Source: Euglena gracilis
Taxonomy: Eukaryota; Euglenida; Euglenophyceae; Euglenales
DNA: 64,000 nt
NCBI GenBank assembly: GCA_039621445.1
Contig: CP154957.1
Span: forward strand, 14,624,947-14,688,946
Direction of reading: 5' to 3'
How positions within the stretch are numbered: the first letter of the stretch is position 1; each line of letters starts with the position of its first letter. The notes under the pieces are model-generated. The model had not been told where the DNA came from. It worked only from the letters and a program-made list of their open reading frames with translations, and made no database searches. Shown piece after piece: positions 10,267-19,724 of this stretch. The translations under genes were made by a program, and so were the position numbers.

Positions 10267-10694
10267 TGTGTACCAGGCACGTCCCAGCTCTGTAGGATAT
10301 CTGCAGAGTGGGTTCTGTGACGGTCGCACCACTGTGGAAACCCACAGCTGGTAAGATCGTGGCAGACCCTTCTGGGATCTGCCCCTGGACACGTCAGCAC
10401 TTTTCTCTCCTTCCCCCACAGGTGGTATTCTTTACTGTCATCAATTCCAAGTTTCACCATTGGTTTTGTCAGAGGGAAAAACCCTCGGAACAATCGAGAT
10501 TGAACTCAGAAGAAACTTCTGAGACATTGCTTTGTGCTTTGCTTCTTTGGGAAGTGGGAATCAAAAGGGGAAAACCACTTTTGTTACTCCAAAGACTTTT
10601 CCCTACCATAAGTAGGCTGCGCACCAAGGCGAAAGCGAAAGGCTTTTACAGAAAGTTCCAAAAAGGGGAAAAGGGAAAGCTTTGGACGTACACT
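10267..10694 (+). repeat. 5' LTR of the gypsy element
   Basis: Begins TGTGTACC and ends GTACACT directly before the primer site; the 3' partner has the same length. It contains the hairpins CAGAAG-AAA-CTTCTG and AGGG-AAAAA-CCCT. No convincing TATA box was assigned. Confidence 0.93.
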
Positions 10695-10704
10695 TGGTAG
10701 CAGA
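10695..10704 (+). other. Primer binding site, initiator-Met tRNA type
   Basis: TGGTAGCAGA begins at the base after the 5' LTR and complements a 3' tRNA end TCTGCTACCA, as in animal-type initiator tRNA-Met. The TRIM element at 26.2 kb uses the same sequence. Confidence 0.85.
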
Positions 10705-10948
10705 TTTAGGCAACGATCCTATACAGACGTTCCACACAGAGAAACTCTGTGGTTGACTGGTGGTGAGGATCGTACTGAGCCGTGAAACACGGTGAAAGTA
10801 CTGTTCCTGGCCCCTAGCCAACCTTTAAGCAAGGGTACAGGTCTCAGAAGGCTCTGTTCGGTAATCGCCGATACAACCTTTCTGGTCCCTGTTTCTCTGC
10901 TTATTTGTGTGAATTTTTGGGTTTTTGCCTTTTTACCCATCTCAAAAG

Positions 10949-11566
10949 ATGCAGAGCACAAGCCCCAACCCCAAATTTGATTATGACTTGTTGATGAGTT
11001 CATTGAGCAATTGTGATGAAGATTGCGGGGATTGGAACGGTTTGAATGAAACAAGTTCCAATTCCCGACCCCCCAAGCAAGAAGAAGGCAATTTGACTCA
11101 TTTGTCATTGTCAAAAGGCGAAACGCCTTTATTGTTGCATGGGGGTAATGAACCCTCTTCATCATCATTGTCATTGATTGTGCGGGATGTAGGTGGCAAA
11201 ATGCCTTCCTCCATCCCGATTCACCCATCATTGATACGGCGAGGGGATGAACCCCTTGCACCCTCACACTTGGTTACTCATGTTACCCATGAACAAAGTG
11301 AGGGGTATTTGCCCTTTGCTCTGTTCACACCCAAAAGATCCCCGGTGGAAGCACCGGTGGGCCTTCTGGAGTGCAACTCGGTGGAAACACCGTGTTTTTT
11401 CCAACCCCCCCCTCAATTACCACCCCCCACACCATTCGCGCATTGCCGGGATTACCCGCGGAAGCTGCGGTTTTCCCTGCATTGCCATGGAACCCAGATA
11501 TGCGTCTGGTGGTACCGGAAATCTCTGGTGCCGTTTCCATTGTGGAGGACTATGAGGAAGATTTGA
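10949..11566 (+). CDS. Gag-like ORF, 5' part (frame 2)
   Basis: Starts at ATG 10949 (MQSTSPNPKFDYDLLMSSL), the first good ATG after the leader. The product is Ser/Pro-rich without a recognised domain. A C8 run at 11405-11412 lies where the next ORF, in another frame, takes over. The likely product crosses that point by frameshift or reflects a one-base indel, since the coding-like part of this frame fades after about 11,420. Confidence 0.6.
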   Translation: MQSTSPNPKFDYDLLMSSLSNCDEDCGDWNGLNETSSNSRPPKQEEGNLTHLSLSKGETPLLLHGGNEPSSSSLSLIVRDVGGKMPSSIPIHPSLIRRGDEPLAPSHLVTHVTHEQSEGYLPFALFTPKRSPVEAPVGLLECNSVETPCFFQPPPQLPPPTPFAHCRDYPRKLRFSLHCHGTQICVWWYRKSLVPFPLWRTMRKI

Positions 11567-12969
11567 GGGATAACCTCACCCCCGGTGATGTTTACCGAAT
11601 TCTCGGTCAACTCCCAGCGGATCACCCGCTTAGCAAGCAAATTTTGCATGTCCACCAATGCGTTGCGGAATGCGCAACCATGCTCAACAAAGTTTTGCAG
11701 TTCGATGAGGACAATCAAAGGGTTGTCAACACCAAACTGGAACGTTGCTGGAATTATTTGCAGGAAATTGGCAAATATTGCCAACACAATTTTGAAAATG
11801 CGGGGAAAGACCTTCAGCATTTTCGAGAAAGTGTTGACAGTATTTTGCGCATCCAACTTCCACAAAATTTCCAACAAATCAGCGAAATGCTGCATGAAGC
11901 GGAAACGCGGAATGATTCCAAGTTTCTGCATGTGCAGGATGGTATGAGCCATCTTTTTGCCCAATTGGAATCCTGTTCAACCATGTTACTGCAATTGCAG
12001 CAGCAGTTACAAGCGCAAAATGCCACCCCCAAAATGCCAGAAATCGGTTACTTTGTCGCGGTTGAGCATTTTGCCGCACTTACCACTTCTTTCCAAGAAG
12101 CGCAACAACGAATTTTGCATCTTGGCTCGGAAATCGAGCATTTGAAGCAATTTCAAGCGAAAGTGCAAGAAAATTTTGTTCCCCGTACGCAAATCCAGCT
12201 CTTGGAGGAACGAATTTTACACTTGGAACAAAAATCCTGTCATTGTGCCGCAAATCAGGATGGATTAACCACCTTGAACGCGAAAATCGCGGATTGCGCA
12301 CAACGGTTGGATTTTACGCAACAACAAATGCAAACGGACATTGGCGGTATTAATGCCACCGTTGTCGGTTTGCAGGAGCATGTTTCTGCACTTTCCAAGC
12401 GAATTCCCGACATTAGTGGTATTCAAGCCGCTATAGGGGAATTACAAACCCGTTGCACCTTGTTGTCCAGCACAGTGACGGAAATCCGCTCACTACCCCC
12501 CATTTCGCGTGCTCGGATATCTGAGTCACCGGAATTTCGCTCATTTTATGACAAACTGCTTGGTGACAACAAGGAAACCTTGCAAGCATTTTGTACAAGT
12601 TTGCTCCAAATTGAGGAAAGCGTGAATCGGAATGCCCGATCCATGCAAGATGAGGTTTCTCGGTTGGATGGACGAATTTCTGCGTTGTTGGAAAAGCCAA
12701 CCGCGGAAAATTCGCGCACCACCGTGGAAACCCCCACCAAGCCACTCCACCAATTGCAAACCGTCTCAAATGCGGTGAAAGCGCTTGCGGGTCAACTCCG
12801 GAATGTGGAGGAGTCCCAAGGAAATCTTGCCCAAGAATTACACTTGGTTTCTGAAAAGATGCCACACTTGGAAGATTTTTCCCGTTACCGCAAACGCGTT
12901 AGGCATTTGGAGACTGAGGTTGACCTCTCGTCTGCCACGTCATTGGTCACAACACTCCAACGCATTTGA
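11371..12969 (+). CDS. Gag-like coiled-coil ORF (frame 1)
   Basis: About 500 residues, rich in heptad-like Leu/Ile/Val with Gln, Glu and Asn, for example LLQLQQQLQAQNAT, IQLLEERILHLEQKS and MPHLEDFSRYRKRVRHLE. Long coiled coil is predicted by eye. There is no CCHC zinc knuckle and no obvious capsid major homology region, which is unusual for gypsy Gag. The listed start is a GTG in the overlap; true synthesis probably begins at 10949. The frame ends just inside the DAM-like block, whose continuation lies in the pol frame. Confidence 0.6.
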   Translation: MQLGGNTVFFPTPPSITTPHTIRALPGLPAEAAVFPALPWNPDMRLVVPEISGAVSIVEDYEEDLRDNLTPGDVYRILGQLPADHPLSKQILHVHQCVAECATMLNKVLQFDEDNQRVVNTKLERCWNYLQEIGKYCQHNFENAGKDLQHFRESVDSILRIQLPQNFQQISEMLHEAETRNDSKFLHVQDGMSHLFAQLESCSTMLLQLQQQLQAQNATPKMPEIGYFVAVEHFAALTTSFQEAQQRILHLGSEIEHLKQFQAKVQENFVPRTQIQLLEERILHLEQKSCHCAANQDGLTTLNAKIADCAQRLDFTQQQMQTDIGGINATVVGLQEHVSALSKRIPDISGIQAAIGELQTRCTLLSSTVTEIRSLPPISRARISESPEFRSFYDKLLGDNKETLQAFCTSLLQIEESVNRNARSMQDEVSRLDGRISALLEKPTAENSRTTVETPTKPLHQLQTVSNAVKALAGQLRNVEESQGNLAQELHLVSEKMPHLEDFSRYRKRVRHLETEVDLSSATSLVTTLQRI

Positions 12970-15394
12970 TAAATTTTGGGGTGATACGGTGTTATGGATG
13001 CACCCTCCCCCAAAACTTATCGAATGTGCGGTTGAGAAAATTCTGCTGGATGAAGCCCGTGGAGTTATTCTCATACCCATCATTCCGGAAGCGGAATGGT
13101 TCACCCAACTATCGTATGTATGTTTTCATTGGTGGGATTTACCCACTAATGTACCGATTTTTAAGGATTTTTGTGGTAAAATATTACCTCCCTTGCAAGA
13201 AATCATTTTTCGCACACGTTTCTTCGATGCATTTGGAATGTCCGAATTCGCGGTGCCGAGGAAGCTCGGTAGCCCCAGGGATACCCTGGCGGTTTCCGCA
13301 GTCATCGAGAGTGCAGGTCAGCATCCTAAGTCAGCCGAATTCTGTTCGCGGATTACCCGAGAAGTGCACGGTGTGCTGGAAAATCCAGTATACGCGTGCG
13401 ACATCGACCCCGCGATACGCGGTCCGTTCGGTGTTTGTAAGATCGAGCTTAAGGATGGAGCCAAGCCAATGCACCGGAAATTTTTTCGTTGTTCGGGAGA
13501 ACGCGAACAAGCTCTCAATGAAATGATTGAGAAGCTTATTCAGCGCAAGTGGATTGTACCCTCGAAAAGCGAGTGGACATCCCAGGCATTCGTTGTTCCT
13601 AAACCCCCAGACCCCTCAGGTCAGAAGAAATGGAGGCTGGTGCTGGATTACCGGTACCTGAACTCCCAAACAAGGGATGATCCCTTCCCGCTCCCCCTGA
13701 TCGAGGATTTGATCACCAAACAATCGGAAAACCGGTTGTGGTCAATTTTCGATCTGGAGGACGGTTTTCACCAAATGCACTTACACCCTGACTCCCAACC
13801 ATACACGGCATTCGTGACATCCAAGGGTGTGTACCAATGGACGGTACTCCCCATGGGTGTTAAGAATGGCCCAGCCATGTTTCAGCGCATGATACAATGG
13901 GTTTTACGCGACTTACCGTTTGCCATTGTGTATATTGATGATGTGCTGGTGGGAACACCACCACCATCCGCAAAATCGAGCGAGGATATCCTCGTCACAC
14001 ACTTCAAACATGTTTGCGCGGTATTAACCGCTTTTCAAAAACATGTGCTTTTCGCGAAAGGCGCGAAAATGCATTTGTTTCGGATACTCATAAAATTTTG
14101 TGGGCACATCCTCAGCAATGGACAGCGGAAAGCCGCTCCTAGTAAACTCGAAGCCATTAAGAAATGGACCCCTGAGGTAATCAAAACGATTACTCACCTC
14201 AAAGGATTTTTGGGATTAGCCCAATACTACGCGATTTATATGAAGGACTTCGCGAAAATCGCGGTGCACCTCACCAAACAGCTCAAAAATCGGGCTGTTG
14301 ACAACACCAAAGTCATTTGGGATGACCAAATGCGCGACGCCCTTGAGAAAATCAAGGTTTTGCTTTTGGAGAATGTTGTCCTCGAAATCGCGGACCCATA
14401 CAAACCATACGTGTTGGAAGTCGACAGCAGCGATTACGCTGTTGGCGGAGTTCTTATCCAGCATAATGCGGCGAATGAGCTCCGACCTGTGGCTTTCTTC
14501 AGCAGAACGTTACAGGGCGACGATGGAAAAGGTCAAGTCAAATGGAGTATACGCGAGAAGGAAACCTACGCAATCGTGCTTATACTCCAGAAATTCCGAA
14601 GCTGGGTAGCCAGCAGCCTTGTCCAGATCCTCGTCAAGACCGACCATGAGAGTCTCCAACACTGGTACACCGAGGATTTGAACAAGGCCATGTCATCGGT
14701 CGGAAGGCGATGCAGATGGCATGAGTTCTTGAGTCAATTCAATCTTGTGGTTATCTATACCCCTGGACACACACAAAAAGTAGCAGATCCGCTCAGTCGG
14801 GCCCCTTGGTATTACCCTGGGAACCCGGATGAGGGAGACGCGACTTTTCATGGAAGTCAGGAAGCTGACGACTACGCACGTCGAAACGACGCTGCGGACA
14901 ATCTTTTGGATTCCTTTCCCGTTTCACAACTATTCCTGGTCGCACCAGTGCGAGGAAGGTGCCGACGTGGAAGCACGTCCGGGCCCCGGCGTATTACGCG
15001 CACGGAGTCCCCTTCCCCACTGTTCTTTCCCGAATGGGATTATAGTCGTGACCCGGTGTATGACACCATTGTCACCAGACTTCGTAAAGGCCAAGTGCTG
15101 GACAATTACACTCTTTCACCTTTACGGTTGGTTTTTCGCAATGAATCGGGTTACAAATATTGTATCCCCCAGGACCTGGTTGATGATGTGACTTTGTGCT
15201 ATCACAACCATGGTCACCCTGGGGCCCCCAAACTTCTTTCGTTGGTGGGCCGCAGGTACTGTACAACCCTGAGCGAAAAAGAGCTTTACTCACGCTGTTT
15301 GCGAATAGCGCAACGGTGTCAAATTTGTCAAGCGGTAAAACCCCGCAGAGGTACCCCCCCCTGGTACGATGGACTTTTTCCCCGTACCCCCTGA
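12785..15394 (+). CDS. pol: Gypsy Pol: DAM-like block, reverse transcriptase, RNase H, integrase zinc domain
   Basis: No ATG begins this frame. Homologous sequence starts about 12,930 with RLPRHWSQHSNAFDKFW and VLWMHPPPKL, the block shared with the second copy. RT follows: KWRLVLDYRYLN, FDLEDGFHQMHLHP, LPMGVKNGPAMFQ and the catalytic IVYIDDVLVG. RNase H has EVDSSDYAVGG, IREKETYAIV, KTDHESLQHW and HTQKVADPLSRAP. The integrase HHCC zinc domain comes next (CYHNHGHPG ... RCQICQ). No aspartic protease D(T/S)G motif was found between Gag and RT. A C8 run at 15354-15361 puts the rest of integrase in another frame. Confidence 0.9.
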   Translation: MRVNSGMWRSPKEILPKNYTWFLKRCHTWKIFPVTANALGIWRLRLTSRLPRHWSQHSNAFDKFWGDTVLWMHPPPKLIECAVEKILLDEARGVILIPIIPEAEWFTQLSYVCFHWWDLPTNVPIFKDFCGKILPPLQEIIFRTRFFDAFGMSEFAVPRKLGSPRDTLAVSAVIESAGQHPKSAEFCSRITREVHGVLENPVYACDIDPAIRGPFGVCKIELKDGAKPMHRKFFRCSGEREQALNEMIEKLIQRKWIVPSKSEWTSQAFVVPKPPDPSGQKKWRLVLDYRYLNSQTRDDPFPLPLIEDLITKQSENRLWSIFDLEDGFHQMHLHPDSQPYTAFVTSKGVYQWTVLPMGVKNGPAMFQRMIQWVLRDLPFAIVYIDDVLVGTPPPSAKSSEDILVTHFKHVCAVLTAFQKHVLFAKGAKMHLFRILIKFCGHILSNGQRKAAPSKLEAIKKWTPEVIKTITHLKGFLGLAQYYAIYMKDFAKIAVHLTKQLKNRAVDNTKVIWDDQMRDALEKIKVLLLENVVLEIADPYKPYVLEVDSSDYAVGGVLIQHNAANELRPVAFFSRTLQGDDGKGQVKWSIREKETYAIVLILQKFRSWVASSLVQILVKTDHESLQHWYTEDLNKAMSSVGRRCRWHEFLSQFNLVVIYTPGHTQKVADPLSRAPWYYPGNPDEGDATFHGSQEADDYARRNDAADNLLDSFPVSQLFLVAPVRGRCRRGSTSGPRRITRTESPSPLFFPEWDYSRDPVYDTIVTRLRKGQVLDNYTLSPLRLVFRNESGYKYCIPQDLVDDVTLCYHNHGHPGAPKLLSLVGRRYCTTLSEKELYSRCLRIAQRCQICQAVKPRRGTPPWYDGLFPRTP

Positions 15395-16490
15395 CATTTT
15401 TACATCCCTCTGCATGGATTTTCTGGAATTGGAACCGTGCAAAGGAACAGACGACAAAATTTACGATTACGTTTTTGTTGTCGTCTGCAGGCTGAGTGGG
15501 TACATTGTAGCCATTCCATGCCAGAAGTCGGGGTTGACTGCCCAAAGTTTGGCGGCTATATTTTTGGAGAAATGCATTTGCTTGATGGGTTTACCGAATG
15601 AAATTGTGAGTGATCAAGACCATTTGATTTCTTCAAGGTTTTTCACCACTTTGTGCGGTTTACTCGGAATCGAGCAACATTTTTCCATTATATACCGACC
15701 CAAAGGCAATGGTAGAGCCGAGGCAGCCGTGAAATCCGTTGTGAATATGCTTCGCCTTTCACTGGCTGACTCGCGCAGCAACTGGATATCAGTGCTACCA
15801 TGGTCTTTGTTTTATATCAATACCCTACCAGGGTTGGTTTTACCTCACTCCCCCTATAAATTAGTTTTCGGACGGGACCCTCCGGCAATAGGGGATGTCC
15901 CTTCGGAGAGACCCGCCCGAACGAGTGTCAGTTGCGAGACCTGGTTTGCGGAAGTAGAAAATCTACGTTCAGCAGTCCAGAAGCGCGTGACTGATATTCA
16001 TGCAGCAAAACGGAAATCGTTTTTGCAGAATTTCAAGTCACCTGTTTACAGTCCCGGTGACCGCGTGTGGGTACGGAATAGCCGTACTCGCATGCAGTCT
16101 TCCAAGCTGGACCCCCTCTGGCTCGGCCCCTGTGAAATCCTAGAAAGACTAGGTACCAGCGGGCGTTACAAGGTTGCATTACCGAATGGTGTTGAGGACG
16201 TTCATATGGACGACTTCAAACCATACCTGTCGCCACCGGATGGGAAACCCATCCCGTGTTTGCACTTCAAACCCCGTTCCAGATTACCTGAGACGGACGA
16301 CTTTGTAGTCGATAAAATTATCGATCACAAAATCGACAAAGGTATGCACCTTTGGAAGGTCCGCTGGAAAGGGTATGGGCCCGAGGAGGACACTTGGGAG
16401 CCAGCAACCAGTTTTGTTGGGTATGTCCAGCAAGATTGGAAGCTGTGGAATAAGAAACATAACATTGATGTTTCCATGACAAGTTTTTGA
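15369..16490 (+). CDS. Gypsy integrase catalytic core with C-terminal chromodomain
   Basis: The catalytic triad is visible: D in CMDFLEL, D in VSDQDHLIS and E in GNGRAEAAV, with 35 residues between the last two (D-35-E). GPC/F-like LWLGPCEILERL and YKVALPNGVEDVH follow. The last ~60 residues form a chromodomain: FVVDKIIDHK, HLWKVRWKGYGPEEDTWEP. This places the element among chromoviruses, whose chromodomain directs insertion to particular chromatin. The zinc domain is in the preceding frame; with C7 instead of C8 at 15354-15361 the two would join as RRGTPPGTMDFFP. Ends TGA at 16490. Confidence 0.9.
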   Translation: MDFFPVPPDIFTSLCMDFLELEPCKGTDDKIYDYVFVVVCRLSGYIVAIPCQKSGLTAQSLAAIFLEKCICLMGLPNEIVSDQDHLISSRFFTTLCGLLGIEQHFSIIYRPKGNGRAEAAVKSVVNMLRLSLADSRSNWISVLPWSLFYINTLPGLVLPHSPYKLVFGRDPPAIGDVPSERPARTSVSCETWFAEVENLRSAVQKRVTDIHAAKRKSFLQNFKSPVYSPGDRVWVRNSRTRMQSSKLDPLWLGPCEILERLGTSGRYKVALPNGVEDVHMDDFKPYLSPPDGKPIPCLHFKPRSRLPETDDFVVDKIIDHKIDKGMHLWKVRWKGYGPEEDTWEPATSFVGYVQQDWKLWNKKHNIDVSMTSF

Positions 16491-16652
16491 GAACGCATGG
16501 GAAACCCATGTTGTTTTCTCTTCTTTTTATCATTGATTCTTATCATTCTTTCTTTCCGCAGACTTTTTACCAAATAATACTCAAGCGGTTACCCTCACAC
16601 ACCTTACAACCAACAACCCAAACATCCCACCGTACCGACCCCGGGCTGTATT

Positions 16653-19600
16653 ATGCTGCCCGGCGGAAGGGAGCCAGGCGGAGGACCGCCTTATCACCCC
16701 ACCACTCACCCTCAACCTGACCAGTATGCGTACCGATACGGTACGCAGCCACCTGCACGGACTGCGGCTCAGGGAAACCCTGAAGCCAGCAGCAGTAGCA
16801 GGATGACCCAGATGCCCGCGGAAGCGCGGCCATCTCAGCCACCAGGCTCTCGTCGCCTCCCACCGTATGCGGGTGTGATGATCCACCGCACGGCGGAGAC
16901 GATGAACCGGGTTATGCGTATGAGCGCAAACCCGGCACCAGACCAACTCACACAGGCATTGTGGGATGACCACTGCCGTAAAGTTTTGACCATCGCGAAT
17001 ACACCTCCAGCCCTGTGGTGTATGTGCGCCCAGGCGACGATGACCGGTCTGGTGTATTACACCGACCCGGACGCGTCGGGTTTCACGGCAGACATTACCA
17101 TGCGTGACCTGGGCGTGGAAGTCCCGCCACAGGTCGCAAGGCAGGTACCACCAGTTGGCACTTACACTGCACATTTTCGTGCTCACTCCCCCGGATTACC
17201 CGAGGAAGAGACGGTGGAAGCACCTGTCCGGAGTGAACACCCACGTGTGAAAGAAAGTATTTTTCGATCCCCTGAGCGCATGCCCCGGCAGGATTATCCT
17301 GCGCAGGAGCCTGTGTCTCAGTACGCCGTCTCTGGGGATTATCCCCAGGAGGCGCCAAGCCCACAGGATCAGTATGTATATCCACCTCAACCCCACCCCA
17401 CTATACCTGACCCTATCCCACGACGTCCTGCGGCGGGAAATCCTCCCCCGACGTCTGACTCTGCCCGAAGCGCTCGTCCGCGGGAAGCCGCGGCAGCGCC
17501 TCGTGCGGCACCAGTTCCCCCGGCACGGGATGAACCCGTTAACCCGTGGACTGGTCGGCCGTTCGAGACTGAGGAGGACCGTCAACAGTATGAATATGCT
17601 GTGACGATCCAACGACAAATCGCACGTCGCCCCCCTGTTTCCGCTGGCCAGGGATACCCTGCCCGGGCGGAAATGACACGGGAAGAGCGCCAGCAGTATG
17701 ATGCTGCTGTGTCGGCTCTCACAGGAGTCCCAGCTCCATCACGGTTAAGTCAACCAGCGCGACAGCGGGACGTGGCTGTGGCGGAAGCGCCACCAGCACG
17801 ACCCACAAGCTCTGCCGCCGGCAAACGTGACCGCGGCCCGGAAAATCTGACGCCGCAGCCACAACGCCGCTCGCCGAGGTCGGAAAATCCGCCCGCGGCG
17901 ATGCACGTCGACGCTGAGGAGGAAGCTCCGCCAGCGCCCGACGTGACGGCAGAACGGGCACGTCGGGAAACCCGACCATCCCCAGTCGCACCGGTTTACT
18001 CGAATCGTGGTGATGCTGAGCAGGAATTTGCTCGAACACTAAGCACGGAATCCGTGACTTATCCTGTGTATACAGAAGAAGACCCTGAACATTCGGAATA
18101 TTGGGACCCATACCGGGCGACGATAGAATGGCTGTCCAACACGAAGGGCAAGGGTAAAGGAAAAGGCAAGGGTAAGGATAAAGGTAAAGGCCAAGAGAAA
18201 GGTGGGAAAGCCCCATCTGGGAAAGGCGGAAAACCCGCTGGACCACCTCCAGGCAAAGGCGGAAAATCTGCCGGACCCCCAGCAGGAAAAGGCGGAAAAG
18301 CCGCCGAACCTTCGAAAACGAAGGACTACGACGCTGACCAGCTGTTCGATTACTTGGATGAAATCTGGCCGAAAATCGACCAGGATCTCGAAAAGTACAC
18401 GCGTGCTGGCAACGTGATCCACCGACCACCGGAAGCGGTGCTCGCAGTGGTGCAGGATCGTATGCACGATCACTGCAAACGATTCATCTACAGTACCGAA
18501 CTTCATGCGTTTGAGGGATACCCTCATTCGGATGAAATGGTCCTGGACCAGATGTCTGGTTTCTGGGAACTCTGGTTCTGGTTGGGATATCCCTGCCAGA
18601 ACTTTGGCATTTTCACCGACCGAAACGGTCTGACATACATTGATTGTTTGAACACATGTGAAGACGATGAAACATTCGTAGCACAGTTGAAGGAAATCTT
18701 CAACCACATGTATTCCGTCAGCGCACTGGGAATCCAGTGGAAATATTACCCCCTGCCGGAGAAACTCCAGGCGCAGGCTGCGGTAATGTTCACAAACAAC
18801 CTCCAAGTATTCTTGGACAGCATGTATGGCATGCTGTTCAAGGTACTGGACGTGGACCTCGCCTACCCTCAACGATACAAACTGGAATGCCAGTTTTGCA
18901 AGGAAGTCCACATTGTTGACTTCTGGGGTTTCGGGGAGCGCGGAAAACCGCCTCCGACTGCCGAGAATGCCGGCAGCCCACCGACCAGGAGATTCCTCCT
19001 GCATCAGTGCCGGAAACCCCAGATCGGAACGCAAGACCGGAAGGTGCTGAAACAGCACCGGCAGAAAATGTTTCTGCTCCAACAATACTGGCACAGGGCG
19101 TGGATTACCTACGTCCTGGAAGTATATATATATTTCCTGGAACAGATGACCACCGATGTGGATATCCACAGGAAGTGGATACCTCGGGGATACACCGAGG
19201 TAGATGCCAGACCGTATGATCCAGACCGACGCAGGATAAACCTGCGGCCGGACTGGACGGGGGCAGAAATCGGCCTCCGGGAACACCTGCAGACCCAGTT
19301 CGGGGAAATCCTGGACTGGCAGGAGTTCGAAGTGTTCTTCGCTCCCCGCGAGCTGAGCCAACCTCGCTACGCAGTACCACTGCCAGCTTTCCTGGAAGAA
19401 ACGGGAGAGTATGGTATGGGTGAGACCCGTCGATCGCAGTGGGAAGACCTCTGCCTGATCAACGAGGATGAGCCTCAACCTCCACCCGGAAGCTGGGTGC
19501 GAGCGTCGTGGCCACCTCCATACCCCAACTCTGACAGGAGTGAAAGTATTAGCTTTTTCGCCTGTCAAATGCTCAAGGGTGCTACAGAAGCAGGGAAGAC

Positions 19601-19724
19601 CCGCGTTCTGCAGCCCAACTACACACAGAGGAGTCCCTTCCGGAAGCGGAGGAGACAGGAGAAGCGGTCCCAATGGCCGAGGATGAACCTCAGCCTGCGG
19701 AAACCCGTAGCCCGTCGGTTTTGA
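16653..19724 (+). CDS. Element-specific ORF3, 1,023 aa, function unknown
   Basis: Lies 160 bp after integrase in the place where some retroelements carry env, but no signal peptide, transmembrane segment or fusion motif is seen. Residues ~1-480 are Pro/Ala/Arg/Glu-rich and disordered-looking; ~495-560 is a basic Lys-Gly tract (KGKGKGKGKDKGKG and GKGGK repeats) suited to nucleic-acid binding; the rest is globular-looking with many aromatics (FWELWFWLGYPCQNFG). The C-terminal part (LREHLQTQFG ... SWPPPYPNSD) has a diverged homologue in the minus-strand copy, so it is a conserved part of the family. Small hairpins are especially dense here. Confidence 0.75.
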   Translation: MLPGGREPGGGPPYHPTTHPQPDQYAYRYGTQPPARTAAQGNPEASSSSRMTQMPAEARPSQPPGSRRLPPYAGVMIHRTAETMNRVMRMSANPAPDQLTQALWDDHCRKVLTIANTPPALWCMCAQATMTGLVYYTDPDASGFTADITMRDLGVEVPPQVARQVPPVGTYTAHFRAHSPGLPEEETVEAPVRSEHPRVKESIFRSPERMPRQDYPAQEPVSQYAVSGDYPQEAPSPQDQYVYPPQPHPTIPDPIPRRPAAGNPPPTSDSARSARPREAAAAPRAAPVPPARDEPVNPWTGRPFETEEDRQQYEYAVTIQRQIARRPPVSAGQGYPARAEMTREERQQYDAAVSALTGVPAPSRLSQPARQRDVAVAEAPPARPTSSAAGKRDRGPENLTPQPQRRSPRSENPPAAMHVDAEEEAPPAPDVTAERARRETRPSPVAPVYSNRGDAEQEFARTLSTESVTYPVYTEEDPEHSEYWDPYRATIEWLSNTKGKGKGKGKGKDKGKGQEKGGKAPSGKGGKPAGPPPGKGGKSAGPPAGKGGKAAEPSKTKDYDADQLFDYLDEIWPKIDQDLEKYTRAGNVIHRPPEAVLAVVQDRMHDHCKRFIYSTELHAFEGYPHSDEMVLDQMSGFWELWFWLGYPCQNFGIFTDRNGLTYIDCLNTCEDDETFVAQLKEIFNHMYSVSALGIQWKYYPLPEKLQAQAAVMFTNNLQVFLDSMYGMLFKVLDVDLAYPQRYKLECQFCKEVHIVDFWGFGERGKPPPTAENAGSPPTRRFLLHQCRKPQIGTQDRKVLKQHRQKMFLLQQYWHRAWITYVLEVYIYFLEQMTTDVDIHRKWIPRGYTEVDARPYDPDRRRINLRPDWTGAEIGLREHLQTQFGEILDWQEFEVFFAPRELSQPRYAVPLPAFLEETGEYGMGETRRSQWEDLCLINEDEPQPPPGSWVRASWPPPYPNSDRSESISFFACQMLKGATEAGKTRVLQPNYTQRSPFRKRRRQEKRSQWPRMNLSLRKPVARRF

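Noticed and set aside
16653-19724. ORF3 as an envelope gene
   Set aside because: No signal peptide, transmembrane helix or cleavage motif; the protein is Pro-rich and Lys-Gly-rich instead.
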